64,000 nucleotides of DNA from Boswellia sacra (GCA_013180625.2 SNVD02009802.1:248001-312000), one strand, 5' to 3'. Counted from the stretch's first letter, positions 1 through 14,300 are shown. Numbers and translations are program-made. The notes: generated by a model not told the origin, from the sequence alone.

Positions 1-921
1 ACATATATCCATATTTATATGTATTAGTTTTACTTATGATTTTATTTTACCTAGTAAAAGTATTTGTATATCAAAATTTATTATGAATTTAATTTATTTA
101 AATGTGTATAATTAGGAAAGGAGTTTTTTTTTAAGAATTTGATATATAAATAAGCTAAATGACAACAAAATAATTTTAAAAATATATGAAAAATCATAAT
201 ATAAAATTAGAAAAAAATAATATTCCAAAATTAAAATATCAAGCTATGTATAAATTAGTTATAAATAAATTTTTATAAGGGCATTTAAAAGGATTAAAGA
301 AGTAATAAATGATTCAGATATTTGCATTAAGATAAAAGCTAAAATTTTTATTTTTCTCTATTCAAATAAAAATGCTATAGATTAAGTTTTAAGTCAAAAA
401 AACAATTACTATAAAAAATCTGAAGTTTGAAAATAAGTTAAATTCAGATTTCAGACAAAAAAAATAAATCACTAAGAAAAGATCTATATTTTGGAAGGAG
501 ATTTCAGGATATTCATATGTACAGATAAAATAATAAGGAATTCTGGGTATTGTCCTATTAAAAATAAAATGACAATAAAAATGATTAATTCAGAGGAAGG
601 CAAATAGGACCAATCAAATACAATTACACAAATGAATTGGATGACGTCCGTTTGATCATATCTTGATCTCGCCATTTGGTACAAAACATGCCGGCCCTAG
701 CATTTAACCATACCTGTGGAGAATAAACATAGCCCCATTCTGGACCGTGTTCGTTCCACAAGCCAAACGGGGTCCTGAAGTAGCAACAAAGCTCTTATCC
801 AAATCACTCCATCGTCCAAGCTCGGTGACAAGCCAAGGCCAAGCTCTCACCATTTCACCAAGTCACTACTGCCCAAAACACGCGCATTTTAACCAACTTT
901 TGCCTTTTGGTCTGAGCTTTC
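1..921. other. AT-rich 5' flank and 5' UTR/promoter of the RRF gene
   Basis: Bases 1 to about 700 are strongly AT-rich and I see no coding potential, RNA gene or clear repeat. From about 700 the composition becomes more balanced and leads into the ATG at 922, so roughly 700-921 is the likely promoter and 5' UTR of the ribosome recycling factor gene. An open frame at 747-1016 overlaps the real first exon in another frame and is not a gene. Confidence 0.5.
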
Positions 922-3900
922 ATGGCCACGCACTTCTCTCCAATGAGGCCTGTCCGGTCCATTTTCCACCCGAAACCAAATCCTTCCAAATTCCTCGTCT
1001 TCCTTCCCGGTACTAACTTCATTTCTTCACGGTTACCCTCTGTATGCTATCTACTCTCTTTTTTTTTTTGCTCAATTTTTTGCTTTTAATTTTTTTTTCT
1101 TAACAGATTCTTATCACAGAAAAGCTGACGGCATCAGGTGCTGTGTTAGCAGCGTCAACGTGAACAAATGGAGCTCAGTTGCTAACTACGTTACCGTTAA
1201 ATTCTCCGGAAAGCCTGTTGCTGTAAAAGAATTGGTGCACAAGAGGTCAGTTTTCGTAGATATAGTTGAAGTAGTGAGGTAGCTTGTTTATTGTTTGATA
1301 AACTACCAGGCTCACTATTTTGTTTCCGCGTTGAGAGTTGGTTCCGTTTTGTGGATGTTTGTGTTGTTGTGAGCTGTGCAGAATGAGAATTGTGAGGTGT
1401 GCAACCATTGAAGAAATCGAAGCGGAGAAGTCTTCGATAGAGAAAGATGTTGTGAGTGTGTCTCTGCTTCTGCTGATTGATTATATTCTGTTACTGTTTT
1501 ATAGATTAATGATTATGCTAAATAACTTTTCAGAAAGCTAGAATGGAAAAGACTATTGAAATGGTTCGAACCAATTTCAATTCAGTACGAACTGGGAGAG
1601 CAAATCCCGCTATGTTAGATAAGATTGAGGTTTGGCTTTATGGCCCATTCTTGCACCTTTTTTATTCTTTTAATTTTGAAACAAATACAACAATGTCAAA
1701 GCTGTTGATACAGAGACTAATTTCTTTTACTCAATTTTAGGCTGTGCGGGTTCATTTACTCGTACTATGAATTTCCCAGTATCATTAAATCTTCTTTGTG
1801 CATATGAAGCATAAGGTTCGATGTAGAAGAGCTTTGGTTTAAATTAGCACAGACTAATCCTTTAAGGCTAATGCATAATGCAATGAATCAGTATATATGT
1901 TGGTTAATTGGGTGTGCTGATCAGCTTGCAGCTAAGACAGTAAATCCACTGAATCTCAGTTTTGAATAGTAATTTGGTGTCTCAGATTTTCATTCTTAAG
2001 ATTTTGTCTTTTATTTTCTGCCCTACCGCTTCTGAGTTTGGAGTTCTTGTAGTGTGTGATTGTCCTTTGATATCTGCTAAAATCTGTGCATGATCCTGAT
2101 TTTCCCAAGTTATGGGAATTCCATTATGGGAGAAATAGTGTGAGCTATTTTTGTGGCTTCGTTTTTTCTTTTAATTCTTTAAGAATGCCCTATCCAATCT
2201 AACCTTGAACTATTTACCATCTTATCATGTGGATTTCGATTTCGCTAAAACTCATTAATAGAAACCACTGCATATTTAAAGGATGGGGAGGGTAATCAGT
2301 TAACAACCATCAGGATCAAGCGTTTTGTATGAAGAGATAGTTCCATGAATAAAACCTGACATTTATTATTCCATTACCTGAAACCTTGAAGTTAAGTCTG
2401 GTTACGGTGCCTTCCTCTTACTAAGCTATCAAACAATTGCCTTTTAGGTGGAATACTATGGAAGTCCAGTCAGCTTGAAGAGCATTGCTCAAATCAGTAC
2501 TCCTGATGCAAGTTCTCTCTTGGTTCAGCCATATGACAAATCCAGGTACTACATAAATTGGAGGCCACGATTAAGTTTGGAATTGTTAAGCACAACCGTA
2601 CTTACCTAATATTCTGCAATATGAACCCCATGCACACTAGGGAATGTGGATTAAGAATTTTTTGTGACAATTTGTGTTTTATAGTAAGTGTAGAAATGGA
2701 AGTAATCTACAAGCAAATGAAGCTTCCCTGGCCAACTGACTCATTTTCTTTGACAAGAAAAAAGATACAGTTGTCTGGAATTGTTGAGCCATGGAAAATT
2801 TACTGTTTCCAAAGAGTTCCTCTGTACTGTTTCCATTTTTATTCTTTCATTCTTGATAGCTTTTGACATGTCATGTTTTTCAGTTTAAAGGCTATTGAGA
2901 AAGCTATAGTCAGCTCTGATCTTGGTTTGACTCCGAACAACGATGGTGAAGTGATTCGTTTGACTCTTCCTCAACTGACATCCGAAAGAAGGAAGGTATC
3001 TTCCTTTTTCCTTGGATCATTCGAGAATTTCTTGTTATACACGACTTATCACCGATACCTTTGAGATCTTCTGTCTTCAAGCCACATAATATTGACTGAT
3101 ACATATATTGCTTTTTGGCACAATTATGTTGTTTGTGATTAGTTGTGTATGTTGTGGAGGCTTAATTAACTTTTTTGTGGATGTGGTGTGTGGAATATTT
3201 AAGCATATAGGTTTAACAAGACGTAAGTGATTTGTTGTAGGTTCCTTTTGCTGTGTTGCTAAAAACTTTAATCATCGATATGTAATGATTGACAAATTGC
3301 AGGAATTATCAAAAGTTGTGGCCAAGCAAGCAGAAGAAGGGAAGGTACTTGTGCTTCTTTTATCCATAGTATGATAAGTCACTTCATTTTGTACTCAATT
3401 ATTGATGTAAAATTTTGTAAGATTTTTGTGATCTCTCCTTTGCATGTGAGGTCAGGGTAGGCATATATTGTGGAATATCCAGTTACCATAAATCTGATTA
3501 TATGGCCGATATAAGGAACTGATATTGTGCTCTTGAATAATTTTGCCTGATCAATCATTTACAGGTAGCATTGAGGAATATAAGAAGAGATGCACTAAAA
3601 GCCTATGAAAAACTTGAGAAGGTCCAATTTTTTAGACCTATACTCCATGCAAGTCTTGTTATTGTTTCTTTGCTTTTATTTTCTTTCTCCTTTTTATATA
3701 TATATGTGTATTCATCTCCTTTGCCTCATGGCTTCTTTACTTATCTGCAACTTTTTTTGCTAGGAGAAGAAGCTCTCGGAAGACAATGTGAAGGACTTAT
3801 CAAGGGATTTGCAGGTATTTTATTCTTACTTTGTTTGCTTTATTATTTTTTGTTCTTTAGACCTGGGATTGAAATCCAACGAACCATGAATGAAGTGTGA

Positions 3901-5477
3901 GCTTTGTCAGGTGGCATAAAACTAGTGATGTTCAATTACAGAGATAACATTTCTTTGGTGGCCTTTTGATAAGTTTATGCTGCACTCCCCCACTCACTTA
4001 CAACAGCAAGCACAAAAGACAGTAGCAAGAGAAGAATTTAGAGCCAAACAGCAGATTAGAAGTGAAACAAAAAAAAAAAAAAAAAAAAACATTATATTAG
4101 GACTGGATAGTAGGCAGACTCTTTGAGAGGTCTGTCAGCTCTCCTCTAGAGATAAACCTCTAAAAATCTTCACAATGTTCTCCCTTCCTCCAACCCCACC
4201 GCGCGCCCGGCCCCCCACACCCCCCAATTTCACCCCCTCAACCCCCCCTCTTCCTCTCTCTCTTTTCTTCCCATATATTCTCTAACTAACTCCACTTTTC
4301 CCTAGACAATCCTAACTAACTTCCACTGCACCAAAACAACACAATAACAACAGAAGAAATTAAAAGCTAAAGAAGAAGAAAAACCCCACTATTTCTTTCA
4401 ATTAACCATTCTGCCCCTCATTCTTTATTATGCTGGTGGTGCCTAACATAAGTAAATCTAATTGGAGGTCTATCACCTTTGGACATGTCCTGTTCCCGAA
4501 TCAGTGGTATTTAAAGTTGTTAACATCTTTCCTCTTTATGCAGAAACTGACAGATGAGTACATGAAGAAGGTGGAGAGCATCTATAAACAAAAAGAGAAG
4601 GTACTTCATTTGATAAAACTAATGACATAGTGGAAATCTGTGAGAATTTTAAGATACAACATTTAAGGGGGGAAAAAGGGAAACATTGTTTTTCTTCCAA
4701 GTTATAAGTTTGAAGATGGTGGGAATCACCACTCTTCGGCATAAAACGTTAATAATGTCTGTCGTAATGATTAGGAGGTGCTATGCTTAAAATCAGTTTA
4801 TGTGGATTGACCAAAAATAATCTTTGGATAAACATGTTTTGGCATGGACAGGATATTTTTAACCAAAAAAAAAAATCCTTTGCTTCAACAATCTTAAAAT
4901 GATCAGGAGTTTTCAAAATCCTTACTAAACAATAATGAATTCTGGCAAAATAAAATATTTACCGACAAATTTTCCTGTTCAAATGAACCTTCATCTGAAA
5001 AGGAAGAAATGGACATAACTCCGCTTATGATATAGCTTTAGGGCATGAATATATGGGTGCAATCTAGGTTGATTTAGGTCTTACATGATGACCTTTTTAC
5101 ATACCCACAACAGAGTTATAAATGGACATTGTTTGAGCTTGGACCGACTTAGTTGGTAGGGGAGCATGTTGGGATGTTTTTTTCAGAACTCTTCACCTAT
5201 ATTAAGTTAAAGAGAAGATGAATGAAGAAAAAAAGAATTTGTAGAAGTCTCTTAATAAGCAACTTTCTTTGGAATAGCATTAGAAAGTGTAATAAAAGGT
5301 TGGCCAGTACTTCTGTCTGAAATGTAGGCGACAAAAGAGGAAAAGAATTAGAAAAGGATATGATCTTATGTGATTTAGATATTCATGAACTTTAGTTTTT
5401 AACCTAAAATTTATTCACATTGATGCAATGTATAATTTTGTACTTTGATTGTCTCTCAGGAGTTGCTGACGGTTTAA
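922..5477 (+). CDS. RRF: Plastid ribosome recycling factor (RRF), 11 exons, 275 aa
   Basis: Chloroplast RRF splits post-termination ribosomes together with EF-G so that plastid ribosomes can be reused. Exons read as 922-1009, 1107-1245, 1382-1451, 1534-1629, 2448-2545, 2884-2995, 3303-3344, 3565-3621, 3764-3814, 4544-4600 and 5460-5477. All introns are GT-AG and the phases add up to 828 bases including TAA. The first ~80 residues are a Ser/Arg/Pro-rich plastid transit peptide starting MATHFSP. The mature RRF domain follows, with the family signature VRTGRANP at about 117-124 and [15 protein letters not shown] from about 134. The C-terminal helix ends KQKEKELLTV, and its last five residues come from an 18-base final exon. 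The length equals the Arabidopsis plastid protein as I recall it. The ATG at 922 is the only start that gives a transit peptide in phase with exon 2. No sign of damage. Confidence 0.93.
4069..4262. other. Low-complexity patch in RRF intron 9 (poly-A then C-rich)
   Basis: Inside the long ninth intron of RRF (3815-4543) a run of about 22 A residues is followed by a C-rich stretch (about 4190-4260). This stretch is made almost only of CCCC/CCCCCC blocks with CT repeats and almost no G apart from a short CGCGCCCGG. It is the most GC-skewed stretch near this gene. It may be the remains of an inserted element, but I see no terminal repeats or target duplication. Confidence 0.4.
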
Positions 5478-8400
5478 TCATCGTTTGCAAAAGGAATGTA
5501 AATGGGTGAGAACCTGATGAACCTCAAGATTAACACCTCCCCTTTTGGTTAATTTATGGTGTATATTGACTGCACCCTTAGAATGGCATTTTTGATATTA
5601 ACGGGTTGCAATGATATTTTGTTTCAAATTAAAAGATTGAAATTAGGTTTTATAAACTCTTGGTAAAAATGTTTGTATAGCAATCTATGTCATTTCCTGT
5701 GAACTCTTAAAGGTGACCAAGGTATGATTAGGACCCTTATAGACTATAATGTCCGACTAAAGCACTGATTGATAATTGGCAAAAAGAAATGCCGGCTACC
5801 GTTCTGTATTTTTTTGTTTTTTCATTTTGTTGTTTTACCTTTTTAAAGTGTGATCTATTTATCATGACCTATGCCTTTATCTGGACTTGGATTCCAGATG
5901 ATGATATGTGGGGTTTACTTTCCTAGCACACTCATCTGCTTATAGTTTGATGTACAAATGCACGAGGACACTGGACCGTCCAGATCCCACATTCAAAATA
6001 TCACATCGGTGTATGCTTGCCTTATGTAGGCCTTGACAGACAGGGTATATATTACTAAAGCATATGTTGGTACAGAAATTGATTCCAGTGCTATTTGATC
6101 TATCTAGCTGTAGGGTAATTATAGCATGCTATATGGGAAGAAATTTAGCAAGATAGCAGAAGTACATGCATTGCCCAACCCATGCCATATTCCATAGTGT
6201 GTTAATTTGTGTGTATGTCGGTGTTTGTGTGTGTAGCGGAACAGGAAATAGGGTTTGAGGATCATTTGAGCATCCAGCAAAACTGAATGATTCTTTTTTT
6301 CTTTTAAACAAAGAAAAAAGATACTTAAAGCTAGTTTATGTTGAATGCTCCAAACGAGTATCGATCTTATGGTCCACAATCCAACCAATGGGCATATTAA
6401 TGTTTGGTTTGACATGAATGTTCTCAATATTTTAGCATTGGATTAGTTAGTAATGTACTAGGGCTTATCTGAATGTGAGTCTGTTGGAAGTTCTAAGAGT
6501 TGCTATTAACTTATCTCAATATTCTGGGGAAGATCTGTTGAAAGAAATATATCTGGGTCCAGGTTGTTTAGTTGTCGACATAATTCTCATCCTTCTAGTG
6601 CACTTCTGTGGCAACTGATTATTGTATTTTTCATCCAAGTTAAAAAGTTGTGTAAAACAATTTCACGGAAACTTCCAAGAGTGCAAAATATGTTGTATAA
6701 TTTTCTTGTGAACCACTAAAAGCACTAGTTGAAGGTCCACCACGGTGTGGTGGAGAGATGGGGCTCACACGTGTTCCTTTGAACTGAAGTTAGTTCTTTT
6801 GAATTAATGGGCAGCAGACACCCAGCTGACACTGAGACGTCTCGAGTGATACGAATATAAGCTGCTTTTTGTTTACTTTCAAAGATGGATTATCATAAGC
6901 CATTCTTTTATATGCTTAAACCAAAAAGCGTATTCGTTCGATCATCAACCTCTTTGCCTTTAAGTCATCTAATCTCCTGTGACCAAGATATGGAGACCCG
7001 AGTCTAGATATGCTCAAAATTCTTCCGGCCCGGTTTCAATGATTTATAACTTACCCTACAACCCTAACCATCAACCTTTCAATGTTTCTACTACTAAAAA
7101 GCATAAAGTTTGCCTTGGGAAATAAATAATAATTATCTGTTTTAGAATTAATGAGTCGGTTACCTTACCTGATTGGATTTTCTCAATTGACTCTGGAATA
7201 GTTTGTCAAACAATTTTGTGTAATAGAAATTCAAATGTGTAATTATTGATACATGGTACATGTAAGTTAAACGTTGAATATTTTCATATACAATGTATAA
7301 GTTCAATTGAAATATCTAGTTATTGGACCATCTAGTAGAATTAATATTCATATTATCATAGGAACACTGGTCGGGTTGAAATGGATATCCATATTCCAAA
7401 ATCTAAAGAGCATTTGCACTTTGACATGACAATATATGCATGGTTTCATTAGACTTTGAAAACTGAAAATGCATTTAAAAGCTTGACCACAGAATTGTTT
7501 GCATTATTATTTACATGTAAGCATAACCATGAAAACAGAACCATGATTGACTTATCACCACAGTGGATGAAAAATATAATTAGAATTCCAATGTTAGGCA
7601 ACGGGTCCCGAGAGAAAAGATATAGAAAAGCCATGTTATTGCAAGGTCATTTGGTCAGAAAAGGCCCACCTTGCCGCTTCAACATCGACCTTCTCCTTTT
7701 ATTATTTTCCAGAAAACTAAACTTACCTCCCCGTTGCCTTTGACCATCTCCATTGTTCTACTAGTGCATAACTAGGCTCCGTGCCACGTGCTATCCATAT
7801 TCTCAATGCAATAAATATAAATATTTTTTGATAAATTATTTGTATGTTAAATTATTTGTTATTTTTCATGATGAAAATGGGTATAATATTTATGGAAACA
7901 AAAAAAAGGGATAATTAGGGAATGCAGCTGGCAGGTATTTTGGATTTTCTTATTTTGACATATCTTCTATTAAACCTATTCCAATTTTATAGTAAATTAA
8001 TTATTTTACAATAAAAATTTTGAACAGGTTCATCCTCACCTCCCATGCGACGTTCTTCATACATATATTTCATAAAAAAAAAAAATTATCAAGACATTTG
8101 TGAGAAGTCTGACCGAATATTTTATATTATGGGGTGAACCAGAGACCTAATTTATTGGATTTGTCTATTACAATATTACAGCTGGCAAAAACAATTTGAA
8201 TAATCTTCCTGTAACTTCAATCCAGCCCAAAGCAAACCATTACTAAAAGAAGAGAGAACAAATATAATAATATTAATTAATAAATGAAAGCTTACAATTA
8301 TTTTAATATAAAAAAAGTTTTAAATCTTGATGCTGCTTGACCGATTGATTATCTTCACTTGCATTGCACCTTCCCAAAACCACTCTTGAGTGCCGTTCCG

Positions 8401-9860
8401 ATGCTTACAGCATTGATAATTCCGTCAAGACAAAAATATATGTTTCTACTTTTGTCTATTAGTTTAACCACAACTTGCATCTAATACTTTAAATTGATTT
8501 AATTAATCTACAATCCGATTTTATTAATCGATTACTAAGCAAAGATGAGGTTGTCTTAACCCACTGTCATAAAATATAGTTTTTGTCATGCACGTACTTA
8601 AACAACTATTAATTCGTAAGCTAAAAGTCAAATTACAATTAGATTAATTAGAAATGAAGCCATTCCCATTCCCCATCTTGTTTGATATTAGTGACAAGAG
8701 GGGATGATCTTTCATTTATTCTATTGGTTTTTTTTGTACGGGGAAAGTTGGAGAAAGGTTGGATTCCCTCTCTTGTTTTATAGTGTGGTATTAATAATGA
8801 AAGACTTGAAAGAGTTGGATAGCCAAAGGAGCATGCTTTTGTCGCTTTATAATTGAAAAAGATAATTTTAACTTTAAATATGGATGATAGAATTAAATAT
8901 TGTATGTACTTTAGTTTCTTTTCATTAAAATATTGTTTGCGTCTTTCTTCTATAAAAAATAATGATCTTGTTAACCTTTTAATTGGCCCAGAGATTAAAA
9001 GTTGCAACATGATATACTTTAAATATCATGGATTGGAAGCCAACAAATCCCATTATTCTAAGTATATTTGCACCTATGAAGTCTGCCATTTACTATTCTA
9101 ACATTTCTCACTGTAAATTGCTGATGCCATATTTGCTACCCTAACATTTAAATTCCTAGTAATTTACATTACGTTTGTCTCATAATTAATAGTTTTCTTT
9201 TAAAAAAATATTAAATTATCTTTCAAATGTTCTATTGATCTCAGGTAACCGAAGAGTCATGATGTGATTTAACATTAAACTATTCATTAATTTTTAATTA
9301 AACAGTGAAGTCGGAGTCACATCCCAAAGTTTCTTATATTATTATTTTTATTATTATTTTAATTTGTGGTTGTTTTAAAATTGAAGTCTTCTTGGAAGAA
9401 AATATATGGTATAGGTCACTGACTCACTGGATAAGAAAGAAACCATCATTTTCCCCATACATTTTGATAACCTTAAAAGATAAAACTAATACACAATGTA
9501 ACCCAAATGTCCAACTAGTTATAATCATATACAGAAAACATCATTGTGGCATTGGTCATCATGATATTGATTAAAAAAAATAAAGATAGACATGTAAAAC
9601 TCAAGATAATAATAAATAAATTGATTTTAATAAATATGTGTAGCTAATTTTCAAACTTAATATGATTTTATCAATAATTATTTTGATCAAGTTGAAGGTG
9701 ACAAACACTGACCCGGAAGAAAGCCAAATTGTTTACCTCTTTGACCTTTGTTTGCCAGCCAAATTGAAAATTGGAATTGAAGAAAACACCCGTCGCGTTC
9801 ACACGCATACAAATTCAGATCTCTCTTCATGGCTTTAACTTTAATATGATTCCCCACTTG

Positions 9861-9886
9861 TATAATAATAATAATAATAATAATAA
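9861..9886. repeat. (TAA)n microsatellite
   Basis: About eight perfect trinucleotide units, visible directly, in the RRF / TIC-LIKE spacer. Confidence 0.9.
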
Positions 9887-10281
9887 GGGGTTTGATTTGA
9901 CAAAATAAAAACAGGCAAATAAAAATAAAAAGAAAAAGTGGAGCTGGTTGTGGCATTAACGAGATCCAAGGCCACGACCCACGAGTAGTTGTTAAACAAC
10001 AACACAATCCGGGACCCACTGTCGCTCAGTGATTGCTGCCTTGGATTGTGGCCTGCTCTACACGTGGCTTTTCATGTTTTTTTTAACCCCACATGCCAAC
10101 AACTATCTTCGTGGACCCCAAGTCCTTTTTTTTTTTTTCTTATAATTACATTTAACGCATAACAAAGGAGCATATATCTTAGATCTTCCGTGGATCTGCA
10201 CGCACCCTATCATATCATTTATAGTTACTTTACAGCGGAAGAAGAGTTACCGAGTTGACGTCATCAAATTTTAACAAAGGA

Positions 10282-10306
10282 GTGGTGGTGGTGGTGGTGG
10301 TGGTGG
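10282..10306. repeat. (GTG)n microsatellite
   Basis: About eight perfect GTG units, roughly 1.1 kb upstream of the TIC-LIKE start codon. An open frame through it would give poly-Val or poly-Gly, but none is supported. Confidence 0.9.
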
Positions 10307-10956
10307 ACGTGTTGTGATTGGAAGCTATCATGGCCCCTCTTGTGCTCGCGGCACTTCGCTGATTGTGACTTCACTACTGTGCACTTCGCTACCAAAAAAT
10401 AATGGACCGTTCGATTTTGTTCAATCATAAAGAACAGTAGGTAGGTTTGGTTGCCAGGTAGGACTCCCTTTTTTACGCCAGGGAAAATTTTATGTCCACG
10501 TCGGATTGATATCCAACGGTATATATTCTTTTTATCTTTAAAGGACCAATTTCATCCTTCTGTGTACCGTGTTGGTCCACATTGTTTGTTCTCAGCTAGC
10601 ATTAAAATACAGAAATTTTGACCGGCTGGAGCGGGTAATTTTGGTCCTCAAGTCTCACGTGATTATTCTATGCATTTTTTTTTTTTTTTTGGGTGGACTT
10701 TACCTCCCCATTTTTTTTAATTGGCTACAGGCCACCGGGCAACCGGCTTTACGTGCTACTGGTGTGGACCGAGTAGGAAAAGATATTTGCTTTTGTCGCT
10801 TGAGCGAATAAGAAGTCGACAGCTGTGTCTCATAGGTGGAGATCTACTGATAGTGAATGAACCTAGAATGTCATAAATAACGCCCCGTGACTGGGATGCG
10901 CTTCACTCGCGCATGAGACGCGTGCAAGGAAATAAGGATAAACAAGATATCTACAT

Positions 10957-10958
10957 AC

Positions 10959-10990
<32 letters not shown>
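10957..10990. repeat. Compound (AT)n(AC)n microsatellite
   Basis: About eight AT units run directly into about eight AC units, some 400 bp upstream of the TIC-LIKE start codon. This is a likely length polymorphism. Confidence 0.9.
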
Positions 10991-10991
<1 letters not shown>

Positions 10992-11386
10992 ATGTGCCAC
11001 GTTGCCATTGAGTGCGCCACGGTTATATTCCATCAGACAACGAAGTTTCTGCCATGTTGGCACCTGCCAACCATGACCGTAAGTTCAACATTGGATCCAA
11101 CGGCTGAGATTAGTTCTAGGAAGTAAACGAGGCATCGGAGCCGTCGAGTGTTGCCGGGGTAGGTTTCGCGTGTGTGAATGAGCATACAAAAGGAAAGAGA
11201 TGAGATTTGAGCACAAAAGAACACAAAAAGCAGGTGAAAAGAAGAGACGGAACTGAGAGGAGAGGAGAGCAGAGAGAGAAAGAAGAGTGAGAAGGCTAAT
11301 GCTTATGGCATTTATAGATTTCCGTTTCTGAAAGCTGGAGGAATTGGTTTGACAGAAATATAATAGAAGTCTAGAGATTGATGCTT

Positions 11387-14300
11387 ATGGACAGAATCAG
11401 AGAAGCGAGAAGATCAAACATGGCGGCAACAAATGGGTTTTCAAGACGTCGACAAAGAAGCAGCAGTCTACGAGATTCACATGGTTCCAAACTCTTCTTC
11501 TGGCCGTGCTTGTTCTCTTTTTCTTTTTTCTTTCTTTTTCCCCCCTTTTTGAGGCTATTCAGTTGATGTTCTAAAGGTTCTATGATTTTTCTTTTCAGAA
11601 GAAGATGAACAGATGGAGTTGCAAGATACAGTGAGGTTACGAGATCGAGGAAACAAAAGAGATAGAGATAGAGATAGAGACAGAGATAGGGACCGGGAGA
11701 GATATCGAGATCGAGAGTTTCCGAATCATAAGATTCAGAACAAGCGTCGGAGAGGAGATAGTATAAATCAAGGGAATCATAGAGAAGAGGGAGAAGATGG
11801 AAGTACAGAAGAAAGTTTAGCTGATGAAGAAGAGTATGAAATTGAGGAAAGAAGGGTAGCTCATGTAATTTCTCACAACACCGCATCCTTTTCTTCAGCT
11901 TTATCCAATCAAAATAGCCAAAAAACTTTACCTCCAACTAAACCTGCCAGGCAAACGCCGGGGTTGAAGGCTGCCGATGAGATGATTGGAGTCTTGGTCC
12001 CAAGGAAGGCTCGCTCAGGTAAAAGAAAGATAGATTTTGTTTTGTGTTCTTCTGTTTCAGATTTTGGAGACTTGGTTTGATATGTGTTTGTGTTGGATTT
12101 TTTTTGCAGCTTCTTTCAAAAGGTCACACGAGAATTGGCCTTCTGGAAATGGTGGATTTTGGGAAGACCGTAAAGCTTCCACTTCGCCGGCGAGTCGTAG
12201 CCTTGAGGCTAATTCACCTTCATCTTCAAATGTTTCAGTTAGGAAAAAGATGGTTAGTCTTGCTTTTGATTTTTGTTTCTTCAAACTCTGGAGAAGTTAG
12301 AATATTTATTTTTTTAGCCTTTGGTGATGCTACAGAAACCAAATGGACCAAAGACCAGGCTTCCGAAGGTGGCAAAATCTTCTAGCTCAGTTCAACAAGA
12401 TGATATCGAGATTGAGATTGCTGAGGTTTTGTTTGGGCTGAAGAAGCAATCACAGAACTCGAAGAAGGAGGATGATAGCACTGGAAACACAGTGCCAAAT
12501 CCCGAATCAAAAGATGCTAATAATAGTATCAGTCAGGACACTAAACCATCTGTTTCAGTATTACCTCAGAAAGATAGCTCTGCATCAGATCCCTCCCATG
12601 TTGTTACTGGTGGGTGTTTATTAAAGCTTTTTAATCCAGGATTGCGTTTAGTTTATATTTTGATTTTTTATTTTTATTCATATTCAATATGACACTTGCA
12701 GCCCCAAAGAAGGAGAAAGCTGAGGTCGATAATTCTTCCAATCTGGTTCAGATTAGTTCAGTCTCTAAAGGTGAGTTACCTGCAAAAACGGAAATTTCTA
12801 CACCGAAATCGGAGAAAACATCTCAATCGAATCTGGAATCTCGTGAGGCTGCTCACGAAACGGTTGCTTCTAAAGTTGCATCCGTGACACTGGAGCCAAA
12901 GGAAGAGGATTTAGGATCAGGTTGCCCAAGCGGTCCTATGACTGAGAAGAAATCGGTTTCGGCTGGAGAAGAATCTGCGTTGTGCTGTAAAATGGATGTT
13001 GATAATCAGGATTCGACAGTGACAAAAGCGTGAGCATCAGAATCTTTTTTTTTTTTTTTTACTTTTTTTAATGGATAATATTTTCATTTTTTTTTTAAAT
13101 CTCTTTCCGGTGGAAAATCTCAGGAGTTCAAGCGTAATGGATGTTGAGAGCAGAAAAGTGGAGAAGTTCAAGATTGATCTGATGGTGAGGTACCTTCTTG
13201 TCGCATTCCGGATTAGATTATCGTTGCTATTTTGCTGTCAGATTACTGAAGAAGAATAGTGCCTTTCAACAGGCCCCTCCCCCTATGGCACCTGAAATGG
13301 ATGGCTTCAATGATTTTGCCTCTGATCCTCCAGTCAAGGCTGAGGATGTCAATATGGTGAGTAAACGCTACATTCATCACTCTCAACTCCTCATAATCTT
13401 AATAAATCTTTCTCCTCTAAACATCGGTCTTTTGTATTTTGTTGTATAGAAATCGTTGGTTAAGGATGAAGAAAAGGCTAAGAGATTTGTTAAGAAGGAA
13501 TTAGCAGTAGAAGAAGTCCAAGAGCCCGTTGAAGAAAAGCGCAAAATGAAGTTTGATTTGGAAAAGCCAAATCAAGATAACGGAAGCGATTGTACCGTTA
13601 AATCACAGCAGCAGATTCATAAACAGGAACAACCACCTAAATCTACCGTTCCTAAAGTGGAAAAAACTGGTAATTTGACTATCTTGTTCTTGCCTACTAA
13701 CTTCGGTTGTGATTTTAATTATGATTCGATTTCATTGATGCTATCTTGTGCTTTATTCCAGGTCAGTCTAGTTCAGTGCCTCTGCAAGTCGCTGTAGCTG
13801 GCTGGCCAAATGGTCTTCCACCACTGGGGTGCGGCATCTAACCTATTCCCTCATTATACGTCTGTTCTATTTTTTTTTTCTGGGTTAAATATCATGAAAT
13901 AAGTATTAACTATTAACTATTGTTGGCAGATACATGCCTCCATTTCAAACAATTATGCCCACGGATGGGAGCACGAGATCTGCCACAAGTCAGCAGGTAT
14001 ATGCATATATCATTTAACAGTAACGTTTTTCTTGTTCCTTCTTTTGATTCATTTTAACTGAGTTGATTTGTAATTTTCTAATGTAAAATGCAACATTCAG
14101 CCTCCCCAGTTTATGCTCTCTCAACCTCCGCCAAAGAGGTGTGCTACCCACTATTACATTGCTCGCAACATATTCTTGAATCAGCAATTTGTAAAGATGA
14201 ACAACTTCTGGCCAGCTGGAGGTGGTTCTACAACTTTAGGTGGGGCCAAGCACAACAATCTCAATGCCTTTCCTTCCACTGAATCCGTGATTCATGGAAA

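Larger units (their letters stand above)
5478..11386. other. Intergenic spacer: RRF 3' flank and TIC-LIKE promoter/5' UTR
   Basis: About 5.9 kb without a supportable gene. The first few hundred bases should hold the RRF 3' UTR. Open frames of 60-120 codons here (for example 8648-9010 and 9687-10019) have no recognisable domains and lie in AT-rich sequence. Short tandem repeats occur at 9861-9886, 10282-10306 and 10957-10990. From about 11230 a GA-rich tract leads into the TIC-LIKE start codon and is probably its 5' UTR. Confidence 0.5.

Noticed and set aside
8648..9101. Overlapping open frames of 120 (-) and 82 (+) codons in the RRF/TIC-LIKE spacer
   Set aside because: AT-rich, Ile/Lys/Phe-rich translation on both strands without similarity to any family I know. 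Typical of chance frames.
11371..11937. Minus-strand open frame of 188 codons opposite the TIC-LIKE exons
   Set aside because: It overlaps exons 1-2 of a well-supported plus-strand gene. Its Leu/Tyr-rich sequence is the reverse of the Arg-Asp repeat region.
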